DNA from: Neolewinella lacunae
GTDB taxonomy: Bacteria > Bacteroidota > Bacteroidia > Chitinophagales > Saprospiraceae
Reading direction: 5' to 3'
Length of the DNA stretch: 64,000 nt
NCBI RefSeq assembly: GCF_014349155.1
Contig: NZ_JACSIT010000118.1
Span: 1-64,000 of the forward strand
Each line of letters opens with the position of its first letter. Position 1 is the stretch's first letter. Under the pieces are notes generated by a model. That model searched no databases. It was not told where the DNA came from and saw only the letters and a list, made by a program, of their open reading frames with translations. Position numbers and translations under genes: made by a program. Shown one piece after another: positions 8,554 through 16,896 of the stretch.

Positions 8554-9854
8554 GAACCATAAAGGACCAGGCTTTTTACGGAACCATATTGCTGATGGCC
8601 TTCACCTTGCTCCTCAGTCTGTTACTCAGCACCTGCGTCCGCGCCCAAGAACTTTCGCTGACGCAGGCTTACGCCCTGCTGGAGAGCAACTATCCGAACC
8701 TGCGCAACGCCGGACTGAACGACCAAATCCTTCGCGCCGACCTCGACCTGCTTGACCTGGAGCGCAAACCTGAATTGTATTTAAAAGGTGCGGCCTCGCT
8801 ACAGTCAGAGACCACCAGCTTTGGCGAGGCCAGCAACTTGCCCATAAGCCTCGACCTGCCGTTGTACAACGCCCGCGCCTACGGTGAGGTGAACCATACG
8901 CTTTACGATGGCGGCCGACTGGCGGCCCGCAAAAGCATAAAAGCTGCCGAAGGACAACTCAGCAACCAGCAACTTGAAGTCGAGAAATTCAGCCTCCGCA
9001 AAAGGATTAACCAGCTTTTCCTCGGTGTCTTACTCAGCCGCGAACGGGTGGCTTTGTATGAGACTACGCTGGCCGATATCGCCGCGCGTAAAGCCGCAAT
9101 AAAATCGGGAGTTGAACTGGGCGTCGTTCTAGAAAGTGAACTGCTGCAACTTAGCGTGCGGGAAGTAGAAATCACCGCCGACCGCGACGACATCAATGGC
9201 AACATCCTCCGCCTGCTCGCCAACCTAGCTACCCTCACCGGCCAGCCACTGCCAGCGGAAGTAAAACTCCGCCTCCCTACCCTTCCGTATCCTTTATCGA
9301 TTCCTGAGGTCGACCGCCCTGAACTTCAGCTTTTCCAGCGGCAGCGTGCGGCAATCCTGGCCAACGAAGCGCTGATCGAAGCCGATACCAAGCCGATGGT
9401 CTCCGCTTTCATTCAAGCGGGCGTAGGCGTTCCCAATCCAGTGAATTTATTCGACACGGAAATCTCTCCGTACGCGCTCGGCGGCGTCAATTTCCAGTGG
9501 AAATTCAAAGACTGGGGTAAGGCCGACCAGCAACGGCAACTACTGCAACTGCGGTCCGCCTTAGTTGACCGGCAAAGAGAAACCTTTCTCTTCAACCTCA
9601 ACGCTGAAAACGAGGCATACCTAGCTGACGTCCGACGACTTCAGCAGCGCCTGCTCAACGATCGGAAGATCGTGGAATTACAGGCAAATATCCTTACCCA
9701 GCTCGCCGCACAGCTCGATAACGGCGTCATTACGGCCACCGATTACCTCAACCAGGTTAACGTGGAACTCCGCGCCCGACAAACCCTGCGTGTAGATGAA
9801 ATGCAGCTGATTGAACTGCAACTCAACTTCCTGAACGAACGGGGCGGCTTCTGA
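8550..9854 (+). CDS. TolC-family outer-membrane efflux channel
   Basis: An outer-membrane channel subunit for a tripartite exporter. The 434 residues have a signal peptide of about 33 residues and the repeated long-helix pattern of the family (LSLTQAYALLESNYPNL near the N-terminus, VNHTLYDGGRLAARK, and the second copy around GGVNFQWKFKDWGKADQQR). It overlaps the upstream gene by 4 bp and is followed by the adaptor gene after 39 bp. The signal-peptide cleavage region (STCVRAQ, residues ~30-36) is encoded by a dispersed 18-bp repeat. Confidence 0.9.
   Translation: MRTIKDQAFYGTILLMAFTLLLSLLLSTCVRAQELSLTQAYALLESNYPNLRNAGLNDQILRADLDLLDLERKPELYLKGAASLQSETTSFGEASNLPISLDLPLYNARAYGEVNHTLYDGGRLAARKSIKAAEGQLSNQQLEVEKFSLRKRINQLFLGVLLSRERVALYETTLADIAARKAAIKSGVELGVVLESELLQLSVREVEITADRDDINGNILRLLANLATLTGQPLPAEVKLRLPTLPYPLSIPEVDRPELQLFQRQRAAILANEALIEADTKPMVSAFIQAGVGVPNPVNLFDTEISPYALGGVNFQWKFKDWGKADQQRQLLQLRSALVDRQRETFLFNLNAENEAYLADVRRLQQRLLNDRKIVELQANILTQLAAQLDNGVITATDYLNQVNVELRARQTLRVDEMQLIELQLNFLNERGGF
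8639..8656 (+). repeat. Dispersed 18-bp repeat copy 4 (NN=TC), in tolC-like gene
   Basis: Perfect match, read S-T-C-V-R-A-Q at the end of the signal peptide of the channel protein. Confidence 0.9.
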
Positions 9855-9893
9855 TCAAAACCCACCGCTTATCATTATCGCAATTTTTTTGTT

Positions 9894-10835
9894 ATGAAAT
9901 ATCCAGTGCTTTTTTTCCTGTCTCTGGCCGTAAGCGGCTGCGCGGAAGAAGCCATCCGCTCAGACGCCTACGGAAACTTTGAGGCGACGACGACGACCAT
10001 CGGCGCGGAAGCAAGCGGTCGCTTGCTGCAATTTAACCTAGCGGAAGGACAAGAGCTCCGGCCCGGCCAGATCGTAGGATTGGTCGACACCACGCAACTG
10101 CATTTGCAGCGGCAGCAACTGGAGGCGCAACTCGGGACTTTCGGGTCGCAGGTCCGCTCGCCTGATGCCGATATTGCCGTGTACGAAGACCAGAAAAGCA
10201 ACCTCATCCGGGAGCGCGACCGGACCAAAAGACTCGTCGACGCCAAGGCTGCTACACCCAAACAACTCGACGAACTAAACGGGCAAATCGAGGTAATCAA
10301 CCAGCAGATCGTAGCGGCGCGCTCGCGGACCAACGAGGCCAACCGGGGTTTGCTGGCTGGCCGCGCCCCCGTACGGGCGCAGCTGGACTTGGTTGCTGAG
10401 CAGATCGCCAAGGCCTACGTGCGTAATCCGGTCAGGGGAACGGTACTGACCAAACTGGCGGAGGCTGATGAGATCGTCGGGATTGGCTCTCCGCTCTACC
10501 GCATCGCTGATATGGACACGTTGACCTTGCGGGCCTACGCCGGTAGCGTACAGCTCCAACGCGCACGGCTTGGCCAGCGGGTGACCGTACTGATTGATGC
10601 CGGTGAAACGGGCTACGATACCTTGCCAGGTACCATTTCCTGGATATCCGAGCGGGCGGAATTTACGCCCAAAACCATTCAGACCAAGGAGGAACGGACC
10701 AACCTGGTTTACGCCCTCAAAGTGGCCGTTGCCAATCCGGATGGTCGGCTGAAACTTGGGATGCCCGCTGAGGTCAACTTTGGTGGCGCGGACGCAGGTG
10801 CAGGGGAAAAACAGCGGAGCAATGAACGGAATTGA
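9894..10835 (+). CDS. HlyD/YbhG-like membrane-fusion adaptor (lipoprotein)
   Basis: A periplasmic adaptor linking the ABC exporter to the TolC-like channel. The 313 residues begin with a lipoprotein signal (lipobox VSGC, Cys at residue 16). A biotinyl-lipoyl-like half follows (GEASGRLLQFNLAEGQELRPGQIVGLVDT), then a long coiled-coil hairpin (residues ~75-170), the second lipoyl half (VRNPVRGTVLTKLAEADEIVGIGSPLY) and a beta-barrel. The last residues come from a dispersed repeat (GGADAGAG), so the C-terminus may be a recent extension. It overlaps the ATPase gene by 14 bp. The order adaptor, ATPase, ATPase, permease, permease matches YbhGFSR-type efflux systems. Confidence 0.9.
   Translation: MKYPVLFFLSLAVSGCAEEAIRSDAYGNFEATTTTIGAEASGRLLQFNLAEGQELRPGQIVGLVDTTQLHLQRQQLEAQLGTFGSQVRSPDADIAVYEDQKSNLIRERDRTKRLVDAKAATPKQLDELNGQIEVINQQIVAARSRTNEANRGLLAGRAPVRAQLDLVAEQIAKAYVRNPVRGTVLTKLAEADEIVGIGSPLYRIADMDTLTLRAYAGSVQLQRARLGQRVTVLIDAGETGYDTLPGTISWISERAEFTPKTIQTKEERTNLVYALKVAVANPDGRLKLGMPAEVNFGGADAGAGEKQRSNERN
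10784..10801 (-). repeat. Dispersed 18-bp repeat copy 5 (NN=TC), at adaptor gene 3' end
   Basis: 17 of 18 positions match (T for the outermost G). It is read G-G-A-D-A-G-A in the adaptor gene, 34 bp before its stop and 21 bp before the next start. Confidence 0.85.
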
Positions 10836-11721
10836 AATCGAAAACATCAGCAAAAGTTACGGGGCAACGCTGGCCCTTGACGCGCTGACTTTCACGGTGC
10901 AGCCCGGGGAACGCTTCGGCCTGCTGGGACCCGACGGGGCTGGCAAATCCACGTTGTTCAAAATACTGACAACCTTGTTGATCCCCGACACTGGCCGGGC
11001 GAGCGTCGCTGGCTGGGACGTAAACAAAGACTTCGCCACCATCCGTCGCCACATCGGTTACATGCCCGGCAGATTCTCGCTGTACCCCGATTTATCCGTT
11101 GCTGAAAACCTCAACTTCTTCGCTACCATCTTCGGCACGAAGGTAAAAGCCAACTACGAACTCATCCGACCGATCTACGAGCAAATTGAGCCATTCAGCA
11201 AGCGGAGAGCTGGTGCCTTATCGGGCGGAATGAAGCAGAAACTGGCGCTCTGTTGCGCCCTCATCCACCAACCCAAAGTTTTGTTCCTCGATGAGCCGAC
11301 CACGGGTGTAGATGCCGTCAGCCGGGATGAATTCTGGGTGATGCTGGGCGAGCTAAAAAAAGCTGGCATTACCATTCTCGTTTCAACGCCTTACATGGAT
11401 GAAGCCGCGCGCTGCGAACGTGTAGCACTGCTGCAGACCGGAAAAATCCTGGCCCTGGATACGCCCGCCAACGTAGTCAACGCTTTCAACCAACCGCTCT
11501 GGGCCGTGCGGGCTGATAACTATTACCAATTACTGCTGGACTTACGGCAAGCCTCCTTCACCGAGCGGGCGGAGGTTTTCGGTGAGTTCATTCACCTGAC
11601 CACCCACACGGGCACTGACAGGGAAAGCATCGTCGCTTACGCCCAAAGCGGTGGACATGGCAACATCGTCGTCGAACCCGCCAAAGCGAGCATCGAAGAT
11701 GTATTCCTTGCGCTGATGTAG
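10822..11721 (+). CDS. ABC transporter ATP-binding protein (YbhF-like, first)
   Basis: A cytoplasmic ATPase driving export, 299 residues. Walker A is GPDGAGKST (residues 36-44), the signature is LSGGMKQKLAL, and Walker B is VLFLDEPTTG. The A-loop and GYMPGRFSLYPDLSV are typical of the ABC-2 drug-efflux class. The Asp in place of Asn in the Walker A loop is also seen in the N-terminal half of YbhF-type ATPases. ATG 10822 overlaps the adaptor stop; a longer frame from 10756 would read through the repeat. It is probably a heterodimer partner of the next gene, replacing a single fused YbhF. Confidence 0.93.
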   Translation: MNGIEIENISKSYGATLALDALTFTVQPGERFGLLGPDGAGKSTLFKILTTLLIPDTGRASVAGWDVNKDFATIRRHIGYMPGRFSLYPDLSVAENLNFFATIFGTKVKANYELIRPIYEQIEPFSKRRAGALSGGMKQKLALCCALIHQPKVLFLDEPTTGVDAVSRDEFWVMLGELKKAGITILVSTPYMDEAARCERVALLQTGKILALDTPANVVNAFNQPLWAVRADNYYQLLLDLRQASFTERAEVFGEFIHLTTHTGTDRESIVAYAQSGGHGNIVVEPAKASIEDVFLALM

Positions 11722-11759
11722 AAGTCAGCAAGTCAAATCAACCATTGAACCAGCCAAAT

Positions 11760-12476
11760 ATGAACGTCATCACAGCCACCAATCTCACCAAGACCTTCGG
11801 CAATTTCACTGCCGTGGACGCTATTTCTTTTGCCGTAAAAAGGGGGGAGGTCTTCGGCTTTCTCGGGGCCAACGGCGCTGGCAAGACTACGGCCATCAAG
11901 ATGCTCATCGGGCTCAGTAAACCCTCCGGGGGGTCTACTACGGTAGCGGGCTTTGACCTGACAACCCAAAGCGAAAAGATCAAGGAAAGAATCGGATACA
12001 TGAGCCAGAAATTTAGTCTTTACGAAGATCTCTCGGTGCGGCAGAACATCAATTTCTACGGCGGCGTGTATGGCCTCAGCCGTAAAACGATCAGGAGCCA
12101 AACTGCCCGCATTCTTGATGAGGTCGAATTGCAGGCCAACGCCAACGACAAGGTCGGGAGCTTACCCCTGGGGTGGAAACAGCGCTTGTCCTTCGCCGTG
12201 GCCAGCGTTCACGACCCCGATATTGTCTTCCTCGATGAGCCAACGGGCGGCGTTGACCCGGCTACGCGGCGGCAGTTCTGGGAAATGATTTACGCCGCAG
12301 CGGCTGGAGGGAGGACCATCTTCGTCACTACCCACTACATGGACGAAGCCGAGTACTGCGACCGCATCTCCATCATGGTCGCTGGCAAAATTGCGGCCCT
12401 TGGCACTCCCGGCGAACTGAAACAGCAGTACCAGGCCAATTCAATGGGCGAAGTATTTCTGCGCTTGGTCCGCTGA
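11760..12476 (+). CDS. ABC transporter ATP-binding protein (YbhF-like, second)
   Basis: The second ATPase of the same exporter, 238 residues. Walker A is GANGAGKTT and Walker B is IVFLDEPTGG. The signature is divergent (LPLGWKQRLS instead of LSGGQ), as in the C-terminal half of YbhF. The switch His is in VTTHYMDEA. The start is the ATG at 11760 (MNVITATNLTK); a TTG at 11745 would add five residues. It probably pairs with the first ATPase, one site possibly being degenerate. It is followed by 113 bp that hold a dispersed repeat and then the first permease. Confidence 0.92.
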   Translation: MNVITATNLTKTFGNFTAVDAISFAVKRGEVFGFLGANGAGKTTAIKMLIGLSKPSGGSTTVAGFDLTTQSEKIKERIGYMSQKFSLYEDLSVRQNINFYGGVYGLSRKTIRSQTARILDEVELQANANDKVGSLPLGWKQRLSFAVASVHDPDIVFLDEPTGGVDPATRRQFWEMIYAAAAGGRTIFVTTHYMDEAEYCDRISIMVAGKIAALGTPGELKQQYQANSMGEVFLRLVR

Positions 12477-12517
12477 CGACGGGCAGACAAACCTTGCTTC
12501 TTGAAGCCTGATATTTT

Positions 12518-12535
12518 GCACCTGCGTACGCGCCC
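12518..12535 (+). repeat. Dispersed 18-bp repeat copy 6 (NN=TA), intergenic in efflux operon
   Basis: Perfect match, 41 bp after the stop of the second ATPase gene and 54 bp before the first permease, inside the operon. Confidence 0.9.
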
Positions 12536-12589
12536 CGAAAAACAAATGGCCGCTAAAAGCCGAACAAACCAACGGCAAAACAGACTAAA

Positions 12590-13693
12590 ATGCAATCCTA
12601 CCTAGCCTTCGTCCGTAAAGAGTTTTACCACATCCTCCGGGATACGCGCACCCTGGTGATCCTGTTCGGAATGCCCATTGCGCAGGTACTTATTTTTGGC
12701 TACGCCGTAACCAACGAGTTTCGCGATGCCCCGGTTGCCGTGATCGATAACGCCCGCGACGAACTGAGCCGCGAGCTCGTGCACGAGCTGGTGTCCTCCG
12801 GGTATTTCAAGCTCGTTGACCAGCCCGCAACGGCCGACGAACTGGACGCCCTCTTCCGCGCTGGCGAGGTAAAACTGGGCGTCTTTATTCCGCCGGACTT
12901 CGAATCCGATTTCTTCCGCCGTAAACAAACTACCCTACAGTTTCTGGCCGATGGGTCGGATCCTAACTACGCCACTACCCTACTCAACTACGGGTCCCAG
13001 ATCGTGGGCAATTTTCAGCAACGCCACGCCGGTGGGCCGGAGAATTACCAAGTTGGCGTGGAAATGCAATTGATGTACAACCCGGAATTGATCAGCGCCT
13101 ATAATTTCATTCCGGGCGTAGTGGCCATCATCCTGCTGCTGATTTCTGCAATGATGACTAGCCTGACGATCGCCAAGGAAAAAGAGATGGGGACGATGGA
13201 TTTACTTCTGGTGAGCCCACTTTCACCCCTCACCATCATTCTTGGGAAAGTAACCCCTTACGTCTTGCTTTCCATGAGTAATGCTTTGTTGATTCTCTTG
13301 CTGGGCTATTTCGTCTTCGACGTGCCCGTACTGGGCAGTTTCTGGCTGCTAACGGGTTTTTGTCTGCTCTACGTGCTCACCGCGCTTTCGCTGGGTATCC
13401 TGATTTCGACCAAAGCCAGCTCGCAGCAGGCGGCGATGATGGGTTCGCTCTTCTCGCTGCTGATGCCTTCCATGCTCCTCTCGGGGTTCATTTTCCCGAT
13501 TACGAGTATGCCGTGGATGTTGCAAAAGGTGTCGGGTGTTATTCCCGCAACCTATTTCATTGAGTTGCTCAAGGGTGTGATGCTCAAGGGCTTGGGAATG
13601 CAATACCTGTGGTTTCCTACGCTTGTATTGGCCACTATGACCGTAGTATTACTGTCGTTGAGCTGGTTCAATTTTAAAATAAGAACGAAGTAA
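12590..13693 (+). CDS. ABC-2 type permease (YbhS/YbhR-like), first
   Basis: An integral inner-membrane exporter subunit, 367 residues. One N-terminal transmembrane helix (TLVILFGMPIAQVLIFGYAV) is followed by a periplasmic domain to about residue 175, then five helices in the C-terminal half (around VVAIILLLISAMMTSL, YVLLSMSNALLILLLGYFV, and FIFPITSMPWMLQKVSGVIP). The KEKEMGTMDLLLVSP coupling helix is characteristic of ABC-2 permeases. It is the partner of the next gene and of the two ATPases upstream. The substrate cannot be inferred. Confidence 0.92.
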   Translation: MQSYLAFVRKEFYHILRDTRTLVILFGMPIAQVLIFGYAVTNEFRDAPVAVIDNARDELSRELVHELVSSGYFKLVDQPATADELDALFRAGEVKLGVFIPPDFESDFFRRKQTTLQFLADGSDPNYATTLLNYGSQIVGNFQQRHAGGPENYQVGVEMQLMYNPELISAYNFIPGVVAIILLLISAMMTSLTIAKEKEMGTMDLLLVSPLSPLTIILGKVTPYVLLSMSNALLILLLGYFVFDVPVLGSFWLLTGFCLLYVLTALSLGILISTKASSQQAAMMGSLFSLLMPSMLLSGFIFPITSMPWMLQKVSGVIPATYFIELLKGVMLKGLGMQYLWFPTLVLATMTVVLLSLSWFNFKIRTK

Positions 13694-13737
13694 TCGTAAG
13701 CGTCGAACCACTGCTAACAGACCTCAAAAAAGCCACC

Positions 13738-14853
13738 ATGCGCCGATTGTTGTACATCGTTCAGAAAGAGTTTATCCAAATCCTGGGCAACAAAGCGATG
13801 TTGCCGTTGATGACGGTGCTGCCCATCATCCAGTTGATCCTGTTGTCGTTTGCGGCCGATAACGAAGTGAAGAACGTAAACATCAGCATTACCGACCTTG
13901 ACCACTCCCAGCTTTCCCGCCAGCTCATTGGGCAAATCACTGCTTCGGAACGGTTTACGCTCATCGGTGCGCCTCCAGCCACCAGGCTTGCCGACGAAGA
14001 CCTGTTGGCGGGTACGGCGGACATTGTACTGAACATACCACCCGCCTTTGAGCAGAACTTCCTGAAGGGTTGGCCAGTAAAATTACAACTGCTGGTGAAT
14101 GCCATCAATGGTCAGGCCGCCACGGTTGGGGCGGGGTACCTTAATGCGATCATCCGGGATTTCAACCAAGACATTCGGCTAGAAGTCCCTCCGGGCAGGC
14201 AGTTCAAGGCTCCCCAAATTGCGATTAGTGCGGCCAATTGGTACAATCCCGAGCTGAATTACAAGCATTTCATGGTCCCGGGCATTCTGGGGGAGCTGGT
14301 CATTATTTTGGTTATTCTCCTCTCCGCGATGAACACCGTACGGGAGCGTGAAATCGGCACCATTGAGCAGATTAACGTGACGCCCATCCGGAGTTGGCAA
14401 TTCATTCTGGGGAAGATGATTCCTTTCGTTTTTATCGGTATGCTATTACTGACGGTAGGCCTCACGACTGGCAAGCTCATCTTCGACGTGCCCATGGTCG
14501 GCAACCTGGGCGTAGTCTTTCTCTACTGCCTGCTTAACCTGGTCGCCGTGCTGGGCATCGGGCTGTTCATTTCCAACCTGGTCGATACCCAGCAACAGGC
14601 GATGCTGGTAGCTTTTTTCTTCGTGATGGTTTTCATCCTGATGAGTGGGCTCTTCACTCCGATTGAAAGCATGCCGGAATGGGCACAAATGCTGACCATT
14701 CCCAATCCCATTGCCCACTTCGTAGCGGTGATGCGCAAGGTCCTACTGAAGGGTAGCGGCCTGGCGGACGTCGCCTGGAATTTCCGAATAACGGCGATTT
14801 TGGCGCTAGTCTTCAACGGGCTGGCGGTGTTGAGTTATCGAAAAGTACGGTGA
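13738..14853 (+). CDS. ABC-2 type permease (YbhS/YbhR-like), second
   Basis: A 371-residue partner permease with the same layout as its neighbour: one N-terminal helix, a large periplasmic domain, a coupling segment REREIGTIEQINVTPI and five C-terminal helices including FLYCLLNLVAVLGIGLFISNL. It is the last gene of the efflux operon. The end converges on the hydrogenase operon with 68 bp between stops. No terminator hairpin stands out there. Confidence 0.92.
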   Translation: MRRLLYIVQKEFIQILGNKAMLPLMTVLPIIQLILLSFAADNEVKNVNISITDLDHSQLSRQLIGQITASERFTLIGAPPATRLADEDLLAGTADIVLNIPPAFEQNFLKGWPVKLQLLVNAINGQAATVGAGYLNAIIRDFNQDIRLEVPPGRQFKAPQIAISAANWYNPELNYKHFMVPGILGELVIILVILLSAMNTVREREIGTIEQINVTPIRSWQFILGKMIPFVFIGMLLLTVGLTTGKLIFDVPMVGNLGVVFLYCLLNLVAVLGIGLFISNLVDTQQQAMLVAFFFVMVFILMSGLFTPIESMPEWAQMLTIPNPIAHFVAVMRKVLLKGSGLADVAWNFRITAILALVFNGLAVLSYRKVR

Positions 14854-14921
14854 GCGGCTGGTGGAAGGCTGTGCTTTGAAGTGGGTTGAGTGTGGATATA
14901 ATCTTGTGCATCTAAAATAAC

Positions 14922-15149
14922 TCACAGCAAACCTCGCCCCCCCAAATCCTCCGCCACAAAATCCGCCAGTTCCTCCGCCGCGTCAAAGGGACCCACCACG
15001 TAGCCATCCTCACTGAGCTTGAACAGCGCCGGGCCTTCGATTTCCACCTGGTAATTCTGCGCCAGGAAGAGCATTTTCCCCTCGACCCGCAGGACGGGAA
15101 TTTTCCGCGCCGCCAACGCTTCCAGCAAGGTCTTTTGCCCTTCCTCCAT
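14922..15149 (-). CDS. Small unknown protein, last gene of hydrogenase operon
   Basis: A 75-residue soluble acidic protein of no family I recognise. It is predicted to be mixed alpha/beta with a short core GKMLFLAQNYQVEIEGPALFK. It has no signal peptide and no Cys, so no obvious metal site. ATG 15149 overlaps the upstream stop (TGATG), so it is translationally coupled to the nickel-permease-like gene. Its position as the last gene of the operon suggests a hydrogenase-related accessory role, which is inference only. Confidence 0.7.
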   Translation of the reverse strand: MEEGQKTLLEALAARKIPVLRVEGKMLFLAQNYQVEIEGPALFKLSEDGYVVGPFDAAEELADFVAEDLGGRGLL

Positions 15150-15766
15150 CACGCCAGGTTTTCGAAAAGTACGAAGCCGCCGTAACCCACGCACAGCAGG
15201 CCCGAGGCAATCACCAGGCCATACTGCAGGGCGGGCCGTTGCAGCACCTTACGCGAAAACGGCAGGCTCAAAGCCCCGGCGGCCAGCAACATCCCTACCA
15301 CGGAACCCAGTCCGAAAACCAGCAGGTACAGCAGTCCGTTCCAGATGCCCTCCACTTGGGCCAAAACGATCAGGATCAGCGCTCCTGAACCCGCTAAACC
15401 GTGGACCAAACCCACTCCGTAAGCCAGGCCGTGGGAGTGTGAGTGATCGACCAGCGCCGCCAGTCGTGCGCGGTTCTGGTAGGCGCTGTAGAGCCGGCCC
15501 AGGCCCAGCAAAATCAGCATCAGCCCCACTACCCCTTCCAGGTAGCCAAAAACGGAATCGGGGATGGCCGCCCGCCCCAGAATTACCACCATCCCGATTA
15601 ACAGAATGGTGGAAGTGTGGCCGAGACCCCAAAACGCGCCATCCTTCATGGCCATATCTATCCGGTCGCGGCGCGTAACGAGGCTGCTTACGGCCACGAG
15701 ATGATCCGCTTCAAAAGCGTGGGTGAAACCAATTAATGCTGCCAAAAAAATGGTGAGTTCTTCCAT
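15149..15766 (-). CDS. Nickel/cobalt permease-like membrane protein (UreH/NiCoT-type)
   Basis: A 205-residue membrane protein with about six transmembrane helices. Near the N-terminus it carries HAFEADHL (residues 16-23), the HX4DH motif of the NiCoT and UreH-like nickel/cobalt permeases. A His-containing loop (DHSHSHG) near residue 108 may also bind metal. In a [NiFe]-hydrogenase operon the natural role is nickel uptake for HypA/HypB. It lies 5 bp downstream of the NHL-protein gene and overlaps the next gene. It could be annotated as sulfite exporter TauE-like or urease accessory UreH by database searches. Confidence 0.82.
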   Translation of the reverse strand: MEELTIFLAALIGFTHAFEADHLVAVSSLVTRRDRIDMAMKDGAFWGLGHTSTILLIGMVVILGRAAIPDSVFGYLEGVVGLMLILLGLGRLYSAYQNRARLAALVDHSHSHGLAYGVGLVHGLAGSGALILIVLAQVEGIWNGLLYLLVFGLGSVVGMLLAAGALSLPFSRKVLQRPALQYGLVIASGLLCVGYGGFVLFENLA

Positions 15767-15771
15767 CGGTA

Positions 15772-16896
15772 TTACGCGAATTTGTGAAGGATGATGCGAT
15801 GATTTCCAGTATCGGCAACGGCCAGAAGACCCTCTTCAATGGCGAGGTGAAAGGGCCAGTACATGCTCTCGGGGCTTGCCTTAATGCTATTCCGGTTTTC
15901 AATGCCGACGTTAAAAGAAGCCTGGCCGAGCAGCGCGTCGGCGGCGGGATTGTTGGCCGTGGGCAGATGGGAAAAGTGCAGCACCCGGCTATTACCCGTA
16001 TCGGCCACCAGCAGGCCCCCGGCGTGAAAAGCCGTATCGTAGCACCAGTTGAGGGTATTGGCCTCGGGGAACCAGCGGAACTGGTTTTGCCCGTTCGCTT
16101 CCAAGTTTTCCTGGCCAATGACGATGGGGCGCGTACGCAGGTGCAGGGCGGAGGACCAGGAAGCATAGTACAACACGCGGTAGTACTGGGTATCGGTGAT
16201 GGCCAGCTCGCCGTCGGGGCCTACCTTGACGGAGTAGGGCCAGATCGCTTGCTGGTGGTCGTAGTCCCGGTCGGCAAAGTCGGCCTTGCCAATGACGCCC
16301 CGGGCGGCGGCGAAACTTTCCGTTGGGAAGGGATCGAAGACGAGCACGCGGCGGTTGCCCGTATCGGCGACGAAGAGCCGCTCTCCGTCGGAGTCAACGC
16401 CGTAGGGCCAGTTGAGGCTTTGGGCGGAAGGGGTGCTGCCGATGCCGCTAACGTTGGGCGCATTACCCAAAAAATCGGGCTGGCCGAGGACGAGGTCCGC
16501 TGGCTGTCCATCCTCGGTAGGCAGGGTATTCCAAATCAGCACCCGGTGGTTCCAGGCATCGCAGACCACCAGCCGGGAGCCGTCACTCCAGAGGCCAGAG
16601 GGGTATATCAGCGTACTGCCGCTCACTTTGCCGCCGGCGTTCCGGTCGGTGTCTCCCTTTTCAACTTGGCCTAAAACGATGTCCGGGGCCTGGTGCAGCG
16701 TCGTGGGGACCGTATTCCAGATGAATACCCGGTTTTGGCCCGTATCGGCAACGAACAAGCGTCCGCCGACCAGGTGAACGCCCCGGGGCGCGAGCAGCGG
16801 ATTATGCGCATCCCCCAGAAAAACGCGGGATTGCCCGGGAATGGCACGGGCCATGGGCTGATCCCGGGCGTTGGCGCGGGCGGGTGTATCTAGCAT
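15772..16896 (-). CDS. NHL-repeat protein of hydrogenase operon
   Basis: A 374-residue beta-propeller with six recognisable NHL repeats: VADTGQNRVFIWN, VCDAWNHRVLIWN, VADTGNRRVLVFD, ITDTQYYRVLYY, VADTGNSRVLHF and VADTGNHRIILH. There is no signal peptide, so it is probably cytosolic. NHL proteins are reported in operons of group 2a hydrogenases, where a scaffolding role has been suggested; I infer the same here. It overlaps hypE by 7 bp. Residues ~251-257 (LHLRTRP) come from a dispersed 18-bp repeat located between propeller repeats four and five. Confidence 0.85.
   Translation of the reverse strand: MLDTPARANARDQPMARAIPGQSRVFLGDAHNPLLAPRGVHLVGGRLFVADTGQNRVFIWNTVPTTLHQAPDIVLGQVEKGDTDRNAGGKVSGSTLIYPSGLWSDGSRLVVCDAWNHRVLIWNTLPTEDGQPADLVLGQPDFLGNAPNVSGIGSTPSAQSLNWPYGVDSDGERLFVADTGNRRVLVFDPFPTESFAAARGVIGKADFADRDYDHQQAIWPYSVKVGPDGELAITDTQYYRVLYYASWSSALHLRTRPIVIGQENLEANGQNQFRWFPEANTLNWCYDTAFHAGGLLVADTGNSRVLHFSHLPTANNPAADALLGQASFNVGIENRNSIKASPESMYWPFHLAIEEGLLAVADTGNHRIILHKFA
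16127..16144 (-). repeat. Dispersed 18-bp repeat copy 7 (NN=TA), inside NHL gene
   Basis: Perfect match. The NHL gene reads it L-H-L-R-T-R-P, just before a conserved IVIGQ strand of the propeller. Confidence 0.9.
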
